Below are positions 15,288-24,122 of a stretch of DNA of 34,561 bases, piece after piece. A model generated the notes under the pieces. That model ran no database searches. It saw only the letters and a list, made by a program, of their open reading frames with translations, and was not told where the DNA came from. The position numbers and the translations under genes were made by a program. The stretch lies in contig JAECRW010000003.1 in assembly GCA_016294985.1 (NCBI GenBank), forward strand, positions 1 to 34,561, in the 5' to 3' direction. How positions within the stretch are numbered: the stretch's first letter is position 1; each line of letters opens with the position of its first letter. The stretch is from Candidatus Sifarchaeum marinoarchaea. Lineage in GTDB: Archaea > Asgardarchaeota > Sifarchaeia > Borrarchaeales > Borrarchaeaceae.

Positions 15288-16583
15288 TTGACAGAGTTAT
15301 CTGACGTTAAACAAAAAGTGCTTACAAAGATTGATGAGGAAAAAGAAAGTATAATCAATCTGTTAAGAGGTATGGTACAGATCCCTAGCGTTGTTGGAGA
15401 TGAGAAAGCAGTCCAAGAATTCATGGCGAAAAAATTTGGTGAGATGGGGCTCACGGTTGACATGTGGGTTCCGGATTACGATGAACTGAAGACGCATCCT
15501 GGATTCGCATCTCCGAACACATCGTTTGAAAATCGCCCGAATGTGGTGGGAGTGCTAAAGGGCGCGGGAGGAGGCAGATCGCTCATATTAAATGGACACA
15601 TGGACGTTGTCAGCCCTTACGATGAAAGCCTCTGGGAACACGGTCCGTGGTCTGCAGATATAGTAGGCAATAGAATGTATGGGCGTGGAAGTTCTGACAT
15701 GAAGGGCGGTATAGCAGCTATGACGATGGCTGTGGCATTGATTAAAAAGGCAGGAATACAATTGAAAGGTGACGTCATCATAGAAAGCGTCATTGAGGAA
15801 GAAGCAGGAGGAGTAGGAACTCTAGCTTGTGTTGTGAGAGGCTATAAGGCTGATGCTGCACTTATAACGGAGCCTACAGTAGTGGAAGAAGGCGGTGTGC
15901 CTATGGTATGTCCCGCTCAGGGAGGTTCGATGTGGTTTAAAGTGCATGTACAAGGAAAGTCCGCCCATGCAGGATTACGTTATGAAGGTGTCAGTGCAAT
16001 TGAAAAAGCGCTTAAAATATGCAATGCACTTTGGGATCTTGAAAAATTCCGAAATGAGAAACTTAAACATCCACTCTATCAGAGATATAAGATACCGGTA
16101 CCACTCAACATTGGCATATTAAATTCTGGTGTGTGGCCATCTTCAGTTCCTGAGGAAGCAACAATCCAATGTCGTATCGGAGTAGCGCCTGGAGAGAATA
16201 TTGAATCTGTAAGAACGCAAGTTAAAACATATATACAAAAATTTGCAGAACTTGACTCGTGGCTAGTTGATCACCCACCAAAGGTGGAATTTTTCGGTGG
16301 GACATGGATCCCTACGGAATTGCCTCTTGACCATCCATTTGTCAAAATAGTCACCGATTCATACAAAAAGATCTTTAATCAAGAACCTGAACTTGCAGGT
16401 ACGCCTTGGGGTGCAGATGGCGGTCTTTTAGTTCACCATGGAGATACTCCAGTAGTAATATTTGGTCCTGGGGACATGCGAGTAATTCACTTCCCAAACG
16501 AATTCATAGAAATTGACAAACTAATTGCAGCGACAAAAGTGATCGCATTTGCTATATTGGACTGGTGTGGCTACGAAGCCTGA
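15288..16583 (+). CDS. M20-family metallopeptidase (ArgE/DapE/acetylornithine deacetylase-like)
   Basis: This is a zinc-dependent amidohydrolase that removes acyl groups from amino acids or cleaves dipeptides. The TTG at 15288 is chosen because GGAGG lies 7 nt upstream; a TTG at 15252 has no such signal. This gives 431 residues. Metal and catalytic motifs are NGHMDVV (His104, Asp106), GRGSSDMKGG (Asp137), EEEAGG (170-172) and, in the dimerisation domain, SAHAG. The closing histidine is in VIHFPNEFI. The substrate cannot be read from the sequence, and the neighbours are not arginine or lysine genes, so a scavenging or catabolic role is as likely as biosynthesis. Confidence 0.9.
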   Translation: MTELSDVKQKVLTKIDEEKESIINLLRGMVQIPSVVGDEKAVQEFMAKKFGEMGLTVDMWVPDYDELKTHPGFASPNTSFENRPNVVGVLKGAGGGRSLILNGHMDVVSPYDESLWEHGPWSADIVGNRMYGRGSSDMKGGIAAMTMAVALIKKAGIQLKGDVIIESVIEEEAGGVGTLACVVRGYKADAALITEPTVVEEGGVPMVCPAQGGSMWFKVHVQGKSAHAGLRYEGVSAIEKALKICNALWDLEKFRNEKLKHPLYQRYKIPVPLNIGILNSGVWPSSVPEEATIQCRIGVAPGENIESVRTQVKTYIQKFAELDSWLVDHPPKVEFFGGTWIPTELPLDHPFVKIVTDSYKKIFNQEPELAGTPWGADGGLLVHHGDTPVVIFGPGDMRVIHFPNEFIEIDKLIAATKVIAFAILDWCGYEA

Positions 16584-16601
16584 CCAAGAAAATCATAAAA
16601 A

Positions 16602-17603
16602 CTAAGAGAGCGGTAATTTTACCATTTCTCCGCTTTCCTGCGATTTGTATGCTGCTAGTACTATTTCCATTGCTTTTTTTCCATCTTCACCGCTTACTGC
16701 AGGCTGCGAATTTTGTTTTATACAATCAACAAAATGCTCGATTTCCCGAACCCAGCCACTTTTCGGTTGTTTAAAAGTACTTTGTACAGATCTTGATCCA
16801 TATCTGATGTCCATAGTGTTACCAAATATATCACAAATAACACGACCACGTGTGCCGATAAATTCGATCCAATGTTCTTCGTATGGGAAGTAACCCAATG
16901 AAATGTCGCCTATGATACCATTTTCAAATCTTAGATGAACGTTCGCTCGATCATAGACCTGGATATCTGGCTTAGCACCGTATATATCTGTGTGGGCGTA
17001 CACACCGACAACATCACCACACAACCATCTTACTAGATCGGTAACATGCGGTCCATAATTATGGAGCACATCTCCACCAAGATGCCGTTTTTTATAATAG
17101 TCCGATTGAGTTTTCCATCCCCCAAAGACTGCACTTTTGCCAAGCCAAAGGCATTTCATCATTGTAATTCTTCCAAAATCCTCATTTTCAATGAGCTCTT
17201 TCAGTTTCAGAAAGTTTTCTTGAAAACGAAGGTGATGTCCAATCATTAGAAGCACATTATTCTCTTTGGCGGCTTTAATCATCCGATCGGCATCTTCTAA
17301 AGTAAGTGCAATAGGTTTTTCACAAAGAATATGTTTTTTTCGTTCGGCTGCTCGAACCGCTATTTCTGCATGAAGAGAAGGGGGTGCACAGATACTAACA
17401 GCGTTTATGTCTTCACGATCCAGTAATAAATTGTAATCTGTGAATGGCTGTGCCCTGTATTGCTTTGCTATCAATTTCACCTTGTCTTCATCAATATCCG
17501 ACACTCCAATTAACTTTGTATCTGGAAGAGATCTATAAGTCGGCAAGTGTGCCCTATTTGCTATAGCACCTGTTCCTATAACGCCAATTCCTATTTTTTT
17601 CAT
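16602..17603 (-). CDS. Gfo/Idh/MocA-family oxidoreductase
   Basis: This NAD(P)-dependent sugar or cyclitol dehydrogenase-type enzyme has 333 residues. The N-terminal nucleotide-binding motif GVIGTGAIANRAHL is at about 7-20, and the family signature EKPIAL is at 95-100 (Lys96 catalytic). The HNYGPHVTDL block (181-190) carries the second-domain His186 and Asp189. It is convergent with the M20 gene (19 nt between stops) and divergent from the DUF362 gene, with which it appears to share a palindromic TATA region. The substrate is unknown. Confidence 0.92.
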   Translation of the reverse strand: MKKIGIGVIGTGAIANRAHLPTYRSLPDTKLIGVSDIDEDKVKLIAKQYRAQPFTDYNLLLDREDINAVSICAPPSLHAEIAVRAAERKKHILCEKPIALTLEDADRMIKAAKENNVLLMIGHHLRFQENFLKLKELIENEDFGRITMMKCLWLGKSAVFGGWKTQSDYYKKRHLGGDVLHNYGPHVTDLVRWLCGDVVGVYAHTDIYGAKPDIQVYDRANVHLRFENGIIGDISLGYFPYEEHWIEFIGTRGRVICDIFGNTMDIRYGSRSVQSTFKQPKSGWVREIEHFVDCIKQNSQPAVSGEDGKKAMEIVLAAYKSQESGEMVKLPLS

Positions 17604-17660
17604 ATAGAATCGCCACGATATCTGAGGTTTTACAACAATGGATGATAGGTGGCATATCTT

Positions 17661-17678
17661 AAAACATATATATGCACT
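17661..17678. promoter_or_regulatory. Palindromic TATA region between Gfo/Idh and DUF362 genes
   Basis: CATATATATG at 17665-17674 is a perfect palindrome, located 45 nt before the DUF362 start and 62 nt before the oxidoreductase start on the other strand. It can act as a TATA box in either direction. Only this one strong box is obvious in the 115-nt gap. Confidence 0.5.
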
Positions 17679-17718
17679 CCGTTGTCATATCAAGTCAAAA
17701 ATGTAGGGACGGAGAAAG

Positions 17719-18711
17719 ATGAAACAATCATTAGTTTCAACATTTAGTTTGAAAGATAGAAGCCGAGCACAAATAATGAAACATTGCTTCAAATATCTTA
17801 ATAAATTCGAGGAAGGGAGTGCTGTTCAGGTAACAATAAAACCTAATTTATGCCGCGCCATGAAATCGACGACAGGTGCAACAACTGACTCTAAACTTGT
17901 TGAAGACGTCATTAAATATCTCCTTGATGAGAAAGAGATCTCTTCTATCAAAATCGTTGAATCTGATTCGGTTCAAAGAACCGCCGAAGAAGTTTTTGAT
18001 CGCTGCGGTTATAAAGAGTTGGAAGAGAAATACAACGTCAAATGTGTTAATCTCAGCAAAGATGATACTTTTCCTATAGAAGATATAAGCATTCCAAGAA
18101 GACTGAGAATTCCAAAAACTCTCGTCTTGAGTGATTATTTCATTTCAATCGCTAAACTGAAGACACACGCCGAAGAGAAGATCTCATGTGTCTTAAAAAA
18201 TCAGTTTGGTTGTATCCCTTCAAAAATAAAATCGGTTTACCATCCCTACATGTCAGAAACCCTAACAGAAGTGAATAAGATCATTAAGCCTGATGTATGC
18301 TTGGTCGATGGAATTATAGGAATGGAAGGGCTCGGCCCAACCAAAGGAACACCGAAGAAATCAAATCTCATTATTTGTGGAAACGACCCAGTTGCGACAG
18401 ACGCCATAGCTGCGAAAACAATGGGCTTTGATCCTCATTCAGTTCCTCACCTCCAATTTGCCGCTAAGCAACGGATTGGCAATATTGACAATATTAAACT
18501 CCTTGGAGATGATATAACTCCAATACCCTTTTCCTTCATACCTAATGACGTATATAATTTATATCGACTAGAAATTGGATTAGAGCGGACTGGACAGAAA
18601 ATCCATGACAAGTTCACAAGATTATCACAGATTTCGAGAAGAGTCGGCGATTTGTGCCGAGAAGGCGGTTGGTCATACGTTTTTACCCGATTCTGGAACA
18701 AAATAAGGTGA
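17719..18711 (+). CDS. DUF362-family protein
   Basis: This 330-residue protein of the widespread DUF362 family has the typical opening (AVQVTIKPNLCRAM), SIAKLKTHAEEKISCVLKNQFG in the middle and DGIIGMEGLGPTKGTPKKSN, then NDPVATDAIAAKTMGFDP. Some family members carry a ferredoxin-type 4Fe-4S domain; none is present here. The C-terminal 60 residues are basic and helical. Family members often occur with redox or cofactor genes, but a biochemical role is not established. The ATG follows GGGACGGAG. Confidence 0.85.
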   Translation: MKQSLVSTFSLKDRSRAQIMKHCFKYLNKFEEGSAVQVTIKPNLCRAMKSTTGATTDSKLVEDVIKYLLDEKEISSIKIVESDSVQRTAEEVFDRCGYKELEEKYNVKCVNLSKDDTFPIEDISIPRRLRIPKTLVLSDYFISIAKLKTHAEEKISCVLKNQFGCIPSKIKSVYHPYMSETLTEVNKIIKPDVCLVDGIIGMEGLGPTKGTPKKSNLIICGNDPVATDAIAAKTMGFDPHSVPHLQFAAKQRIGNIDNIKLLGDDITPIPFSFIPNDVYNLYRLEIGLERTGQKIHDKFTRLSQISRRVGDLCREGGWSYVFTRFWNKIR

Positions 18712-18746
18712 GCCTTCTAAGAAAATCAGGGAAAAAAGAAAATTCA

Positions 18747-19457
18747 TCAAGACTTCTTAGCATGCCGCATTGCGTTTTTAACGGCAGCTTGAATCATATA
18801 ACCCGCCCTATGAAGAATAGTATCTCCAAGAACATTATCGATTGCCATACTGGCGGTACATGGATATGCATGGTGGTACTTGGAAATATCCTTTTCAACA
18901 TCAGAAATATGCTTCATTTTTAAATTCTCAATGACGTAATAACTTGATCCGCACGGAGCGCTTCGAAGAACTTTGCAGTCCTCTGTAAACAATTCATTTT
19001 CGATATCTACCTCTACAAGAGGCATGCCCATGCTAGAAAGTTCTATGAATTCATTGATTATGGGTGTGGTGTCATCTGGCTTCAAGCTACAAAAAGGCTT
19101 TGGGAAACTATATTCAACATTCATCTGCTCTAAATCTGGCTCTATTTGTTTCTGGAGGCCAAGCGGACACCAAGTTGGATCTTCAAGAGGGACTATAACC
19201 GCTTTTGCACCTGTTTTTTCTACAATTTGCGGTAAAGACGCAAGAATATCTTGATGAACACCTATGACGATTAAAAGGTCTGAATCGGGCATATTATCGG
19301 GGAGATATGGAGAGACGTCCTCTACAAATGAGGGTAGATCTTTTGATGATTCTTCTAAACCAATAATAGACGCCGCTAATAAAGGTGAATGAGTTGCTAG
19401 AGTCTCCACAAAACGATTTACGTATTCTCCATAGCTGTGAAGGACATAAATTCTCAA
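18747..19457 (-). CDS. DUF166-family protein
   Basis: This 236-residue protein resembles the archaeal DUF166 family (sometimes labelled thymidylate-synthase-like without proof). It starts RIYVLHSYGEYVNRFVETL, has a Rossmann-like first half (DLLIVIGVHQDI; AKAVIVPLEDPTWCPLG) and a conserved cysteine-containing block APCGSSYYVIENL, followed by HHAYPCTASM. The Cys-rich spots (residues about 98, 124, 162, 170 and 201) could bind a metal or Fe-S cluster. The TTG start has GGAGG 8 nt upstream. The function is unknown. Confidence 0.72.
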   Translation of the reverse strand: MRIYVLHSYGEYVNRFVETLATHSPLLAASIIGLEESSKDLPSFVEDVSPYLPDNMPDSDLLIVIGVHQDILASLPQIVEKTGAKAVIVPLEDPTWCPLGLQKQIEPDLEQMNVEYSFPKPFCSLKPDDTTPIINEFIELSSMGMPLVEVDIENELFTEDCKVLRSAPCGSSYYVIENLKMKHISDVEKDISKYHHAYPCTASMAIDNVLGDTILHRAGYMIQAAVKNAMRHAKKS

Positions 19458-19580
19458 GAATTTGCCCTCCTAAAAAATGATTCAATTTCAAATATGAGCG
19501 TTTGATTTGGATTAAGTTCAAAAATGCAAGAAAATAGAGTTTCAAGTTTCAGAATAAAACAAAAGATGTTATGGACTATT

Positions 19581-19748
19581 TTATTCTAACTCCTCAACTT
19601 CATTATATACCTCTTCACAAGTCAAACACTGGTAAAAAGTGCTCTTTTTTGTCTCGATCTCTTCAATCGTCTTATTACCACATTTTTTGCAAACAAAATC
19701 AGTTGGTCTTTTTGCCAAAATCCTTTGCATTCCAGCTTTTTTGCCCAT
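19581..19748 (-). CDS. Small zinc-ribbon protein
   Basis: This 55-residue protein starts at the ATG at 19748, which has GGAGG 8 nt upstream; a TTG five codons earlier overlaps that Shine-Dalgarno and is not preferred. Two CxxC pairs (VCKKCGNKT and QCLTCEEVY), 21 residues apart, form a single zinc ribbon, and the N-terminus is basic (MGKKAGMQR). Such ribbons bind nucleic acid or protein partners. No function can be assigned. It lies between the DUF166 gene and the coiled-coil gene, all on the minus strand. Confidence 0.7.
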   Translation of the reverse strand: MGKKAGMQRILAKRPTDFVCKKCGNKTIEEIETKKSTFYQCLTCEEVYNEVEELE

Positions 19749-19925
19749 GAATCTTGCCTCCAAATAACGCTTCTAAGGTTCTACCCTTGGATATAAACCA
19801 AATACGTTTTATTTTTGATTTACAATTAATCTACCGCGAAAATCAAGAATAAAAGGATTACGACATAGGCATAGCAAAAAACAAGTGCTAAACATAAAGA
19901 AAAACAGATGTGAAGGCAGCAAGTC

Positions 19926-22079
19926 CTATATGCGCTCTCTAACCAGATTATCGGCTAGTTCAGTAAACTTTCTAAAAGTCTTGTCTTTAATGCGGCCATT
20001 TTGGTGTAAAGTTTCCAGGCCCTTTTTTAATTCTGGTACAAATTCATCTTTCGAAAGCAGGTTTTGTGAACTTAGGGCTTTTTTAACGGCCTCGTTTAAT
20101 TGTTTCTTTGAAACAAACAATCTCTCTAATTTCTCTTTCAGGTCATAAAATGAGTCAGTTGCATAAATCCGCAAGTTTTTGTTGATTAGTTTTTCAGATC
20201 CAGAAGCCATTGAAATAAACTGCATAGGTGGATAAACCAGAAGACGTGATGTATCCTGAGTAGGCTCTATAAATTGTGAAAGATAAATTGGGACTTCAAC
20301 TTTCTGTGTCTGTTTAAACTTTAAAAGATTGGAGAGTATAAATTTTTTAAATTGTTCTTCTTCTTCAAGAAGTGTTTCTTTTTTGCCATTAATGAACTCG
20401 ATAAGTTGATTGGTTTTCTCTGCGATCTTTTTTGCTATATCGACTAACTCGTTAATTTGGTTATCTCTTTCTGTTTCTATCTCAGAGAGCTGCTTTTGTT
20501 GTTCGTTCTTTAGTCTTGCTAATGATTCGGTTCTTTCTGCTTCTGTTTTCTCTATAACTTCTCTTTGTTCTTTCATTAGACGTTCAATGTTTTCATTTTG
20601 TTCCTTTGTTACACGATCAACATGCTCATTCAAATCATTTATCTTCTTTTTTGACTCATCTTCGATTGTGTTTATCTTCGATTGGGTATCTTTCTCCATA
20701 GCAGATAATTCTCTGCCACCATCCTTTATGCGGGATTTTAATTCTTTTATCTCGCTTTTGCTAGCATCTTTCATATGAGATTCCATTGAATTTGCTAGAC
20801 CACTTATCTGAATTTCAAGGATATCCTTTACGTCAGCAAATTGAAAGTTTTTTGCTTTTATCTCATCGTATTGTCCCTGAACTGAGCTTATCATATCGCC
20901 AAAGCGGTTTAATAAAGTTTCTAGAGTGCCGCCAATACTAGTTTTTAGGATATTAGTCGCATTTAGATCTCTTGCAGAAATCGTATCAGCATTCTTTTTT
21001 TCTTTTTCCTCTAAAACCATCGTAATTTGTCTATCAGTATCCTCTCTTAATCGCCTGAGGGTTTCTTTGTATTCGACTCTAGTGTCATCGAGATGGCGAG
21101 CAGTGCTTGATCTGGTTTCTACAAGCTTTTCATCCCATTCCTTCTTCTTAGCATCAATTTTCATTTGGGTGTTCTCTTTGGTTCGTTGAAGTACTTTACC
21201 ATACTTATTGTTCAGTTTTTCGATATTTTGCTCGATCTTGTTTGTGAATTCACTTCGTTTTCTCGAAATAAGAGCCTGTATGGTTGGTAAAGTCTTCATA
21301 TTTTCCTCAATGGTATGAAAGGCTTCATCAAAGATTGAAGTAACCTGAGATAATTCATCTTTTGAGATTTCGAGTGGTAACTCTGTAAATTGTGGGATTG
21401 ATCGTGGTTTTCTAAGCCAGTAAAACTCTGTAATATCTTCCAAATATTTAAGAGTGCTAAGAGTATATACAAGATACTTCTCAGCACTCAGATCTGCTAA
21501 GAAATTTTCAACACGTGTAAATGCACTAATGAAGTCAGAAATTTCAGATACTGATAACATACTTTCAAAATCAGTTAAAATTAATGAAGTCATGGTTTCA
21601 ATTGTCGTGGGCACGGAAAAGGTGTCAACCAATAATGCACCTGTTCTATAAGGCAATACCCAGATTGGGACGTGAAGTGCACAAATAGAGTCAAGAATTT
21701 CTTTTTTCTTTCTCTCATCTTCACACAACATGAATATTGATGCCAGTTCTGTATTGAGGTCTACTTCCGTAATCTTCCGTTCCTTATTTTCTAAGTAAGG
21801 AAACTTTTCAATCAAAAACGGCATCATTGTTTCAACTGCAAAGAGTTCTGAAGGTAGTGCTTCCTCAACTGGTGCAGATATTTTGTCAATTTGACTTGTA
21901 TAGGATCTACGAACGTTTAAATCTGGGTCGATGTCATATACAACTATATGGTCATCGTGTACGATTGTCTTGCTAAGAATAAACATACCTGGCGGGAGTT
22001 GTTCAAATTCTTCTTCTGAAACGTCCAAAGATTCCTGTTTTCCACACTTTGGGCAAGTGACTTTGAGATTATTCTTCAT
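19926..22079 (-). CDS. Large coiled-coil protein of unknown function
   Basis: This 717-residue protein has three visible parts. First comes an N-terminal CxxC knuckle (CPKCG, Cys9/Cys12), with no second pair, and a mixed alpha/beta region to about 250. Next is a long heptad-rich coiled coil of roughly 300 residues, dense in Lys, Glu and Gln and broken once near a non-heptad stretch (LKTSIGGTLETLLNRFGDMI). Last is a globular C-terminal part of about 120 residues (VEVPIYLSQFIEP). There is no Walker A motif, so it is not an SMC/Rad50 ATPase. The unpaired CxxC suggests zinc sharing between two chains. The ATG is preceded by GGAGACTGGG. It is divergent from a membrane-anchored zinc-finger gene. 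I do not recognise the family. Confidence 0.75.
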   Translation of the reverse strand: MKNNLKVTCPKCGKQESLDVSEEEFEQLPPGMFILSKTIVHDDHIVVYDIDPDLNVRRSYTSQIDKISAPVEEALPSELFAVETMMPFLIEKFPYLENKERKITEVDLNTELASIFMLCEDERKKKEILDSICALHVPIWVLPYRTGALLVDTFSVPTTIETMTSLILTDFESMLSVSEISDFISAFTRVENFLADLSAEKYLVYTLSTLKYLEDITEFYWLRKPRSIPQFTELPLEISKDELSQVTSIFDEAFHTIEENMKTLPTIQALISRKRSEFTNKIEQNIEKLNNKYGKVLQRTKENTQMKIDAKKKEWDEKLVETRSSTARHLDDTRVEYKETLRRLREDTDRQITMVLEEKEKKNADTISARDLNATNILKTSIGGTLETLLNRFGDMISSVQGQYDEIKAKNFQFADVKDILEIQISGLANSMESHMKDASKSEIKELKSRIKDGGRELSAMEKDTQSKINTIEDESKKKINDLNEHVDRVTKEQNENIERLMKEQREVIEKTEAERTESLARLKNEQQKQLSEIETERDNQINELVDIAKKIAEKTNQLIEFINGKKETLLEEEEQFKKFILSNLLKFKQTQKVEVPIYLSQFIEPTQDTSRLLVYPPMQFISMASGSEKLINKNLRIYATDSFYDLKEKLERLFVSKKQLNEAVKKALSSQNLLSKDEFVPELKKGLETLHQNGRIKDKTFRKFTELADNLVRERI

Positions 22080-22573
22080 ATCCCAGTCTCCATCATGGGT
22101 GTGTGACTATGAAATTGCTTTTCATATCTTGCATTCTGTCAAAAGGTGAGAGTGCGTATTAGTAACCATATAAATTAAATTTTACATTTTTATGAACACA
22201 GCTAGGTTCAAAAGGATACTAGATCCACTTATTTATACTAATTAAAAAGACTATAAATAATTTTTACTACCTATAAAGGTTTATAAAACATCTTGTAAAT
22301 GATGTAGATACAGTTTCAATCCTTCTTAAGATAGAATGAAATACTAACGAGCGCATCATATGTTATAAGAGAAATAAACGCCTTTAAAATATATTTATCG
22401 CTATTAGTTAAACGGAGAAGCGCAAATTTGCTTATGAAAATTGGAAGGAAAATTCATTGATAAGATGATTTTCCACAAGATACAAATAATATGGTGGTTT
22501 TAATTACTACGAGTTTCAAAAGTCTTCAGCGTATCTTTAGGGCACATAAACGCTCTTTTCAGAGGCGAAACGA
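22080..22573. other. AT-rich intergenic region with divergent promoter candidates
   Basis: I found no convincing gene in this 494-nt gap. A TATA-like TTAAAATATATTTATCG (22384-22400) faces the membrane protein gene, and ATTTATATGG read on the minus strand (about 22168-22177) faces the coiled-coil gene. A 37-codon frame from an ATG at 22492 was judged chance. Confidence 0.4.
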
Positions 22574-23737
22574 ATGCGAAAGTGGAACAAATTTGCAGTC
22601 TTAATCCTCTCATGTATATTACTTTTCCAATTTGTATCTGTAACCGTAGCTCAAAGACAAACTGAGACTGTGAACGAGTACTATGAATATTCAGACTCAA
22701 ATGGATATCTTTGTAATCTTAGAGTAAGCTTATTTGGATTTCCAACAATTGAAAATCGAAAAGAAACATACACCGCCACATTAACCGTACAAAATCTTGC
22801 CTCAGATGTAGAAATAAGATTGAAAAGAATCAGTTGGGAAGTTGAAACTGACGATGATACTGAAGATGGTTCTGACGAAATTGACAATTCACTAAAAAAT
22901 ATTGGCGACTCATATGAGTTTCAATTCAATGTAAAGTCGATTTCCGATGAATATTCAGGTGATGCAACACTTACTGCCGAATTTAGGCACGACATTTATC
23001 GTGAAGGTAGTAAAAAAAAGCCTGATGAAAAGTCGTCCATCTCTGCTGATCTTGAGGTTTATGTAGTAGAGGAGGAAAACCCTAGTCCCACAAATCCCAG
23101 TGATGGGAATGGATTCTCTGGAAATACTCCGTCATTTAGAGCTATAAGTAACTTCTTGCCTGGATTAATAGTGCTCATTCTCATATTTGTAATAATAGGT
23201 GCCATTGCCCGAAAGAGGAAGCCCAGGCGTGAAAGCGCAATGATCCCTACAATAAGCACCACACAAATTGAAAGTTTGACTTATGATGAATTATTAGGAC
23301 GAAGAGAAGTTCTAGAAGAAGGATTAAGAAGAATTGAAACTCAATTGAATTCAGGTTTGCTCTCACCTCAACAATATATGGAGACTTATACAAAATATAG
23401 GTCTGAATGGATTAATGTGAACAGAAGGCTTTCTGAAGCGGGAATTAGTGTAAGTGATGATGAAAGTGAAATTGTGACACCCCCTTCAGTTGAAGATGTT
23501 GCATGTCCGTCCTGCGGTGTGCCTTATCCAAGCGAAACACTATTTTGTCCTAATTGTGGTGAAGAACGCGATAAATGTACTGTATGCTTATTACCAATGG
23601 AAGCTGGAAGTGTAATTACTAAGTGTCCACATTGCGGCGGGATTGCCCACAAAGATCATCTACAAGAATGGGTGAAAATAAAAGGATTTTGCCCAAAATG
23701 TAAAAATAAACTCACAGAATACGACCTAATTCAATGA
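22574..23737 (+). CDS. Membrane-anchored protein with zinc ribbon and RING/PHD-like zinc module
   Basis: This 387-residue protein begins with a signal-peptide-like segment (residues 7-26). A predicted extracytoplasmic beta-rich domain of about 160 residues follows, then a single membrane segment (about 194-212) ending in RKRKPRR, which places the C-terminal half in the cytoplasm. A helical hairpin (about 232-290) resembling short oligomerisation modules precedes a zinc ribbon (Cys311, 314, 325, 328). The last module has Cys335, Cys338, Cys351, Cys354, His359, His362, Cys373 and Cys376 with Trp366, the spacing of RING/PHD-type treble-metal folds. RING domains act in ubiquitin-type systems; an E3-like role here is speculation. 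The ATG follows GAGGCGAAACGA. Confidence 0.75.
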   Translation: MRKWNKFAVLILSCILLFQFVSVTVAQRQTETVNEYYEYSDSNGYLCNLRVSLFGFPTIENRKETYTATLTVQNLASDVEIRLKRISWEVETDDDTEDGSDEIDNSLKNIGDSYEFQFNVKSISDEYSGDATLTAEFRHDIYREGSKKKPDEKSSISADLEVYVVEEENPSPTNPSDGNGFSGNTPSFRAISNFLPGLIVLILIFVIIGAIARKRKPRRESAMIPTISTTQIESLTYDELLGRREVLEEGLRRIETQLNSGLLSPQQYMETYTKYRSEWINVNRRLSEAGISVSDDESEIVTPPSVEDVACPSCGVPYPSETLFCPNCGEERDKCTVCLLPMEAGSVITKCPHCGGIAHKDHLQEWVKIKGFCPKCKNKLTEYDLIQ

Positions 23738-23847
23738 AGGCAACTTTTCATTACTTTTTCTAACAAATGCCTGATGTTTTAACTAACGTTAATGAAAAAA
23801 AAGGATAGAAGACTTTAGGATCAGAATTTCATTTTTAGCATAATCCA

Positions 23848-24030
23848 TTATCTGTCTATATAAAGAGTGCCTGCTATGGCATAGTTTTCCTTAGGCATAT
23901 CATTAATAATGATTCGCACAGCGTCTTTGGGGCAGTCAAGTGCGTTAACGACAGCCTCTGTAACCATTTCGACTAGTTTGCGCTTTTTTTCTAAAGGTCT
24001 TTCGAACAAAGTGATTTGTAAGATTGGTAT
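23848..24030 (-). CDS. 4-oxalocrotonate tautomerase family protein, probable AUA start
   Basis: This small enol-keto tautomerase has 60 residues. The family's catalytic base is the N-terminal proline exposed after Met removal. With ATA (24030-24028) as initiator, the protein begins M-P-I-L-Q-I-T-L, exactly the family pattern. The alternative GTG at 24039 would add three residues (IKI) before the proline and overlaps its own Shine-Dalgarno. GAAGG lies 8 nt before the ATA, in the same register as for the ATG of the divergent aminotransferase gene. The rest (ALDCPKDAVRIIINDMPKENYAIAG) is typical of the family. The substrate is unknown. Confidence 0.85.
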   Translation of the reverse strand: MPILQITLFERPLEKKRKLVEMVTEAVVNALDCPKDAVRIIINDMPKENYAIAGTLYIDR

Positions 24031-24122
24031 TTTGATCACCTTCTAAAGTTTTCTTGATCTACCACTACTATAACCTCACTTTTAAAAACCAATACAGGTT
24101 CATAATGGAAAAAGGTGATTGA

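Noticed and set aside
20410..20778. Open frame of 122 codons on the plus strand within the coiled-coil gene
   Set aside because: A Ser/Phe-rich shadow typical of the opposite strand of Lys/Glu-rich coiled coil; it looks like membrane sequence only by codon complement.
22492..22605. Possible 37-codon gene starting at ATG 22492
   Set aside because: No Shine-Dalgarno, no recognisable motif, and it runs into the real membrane-protein gene in another frame.
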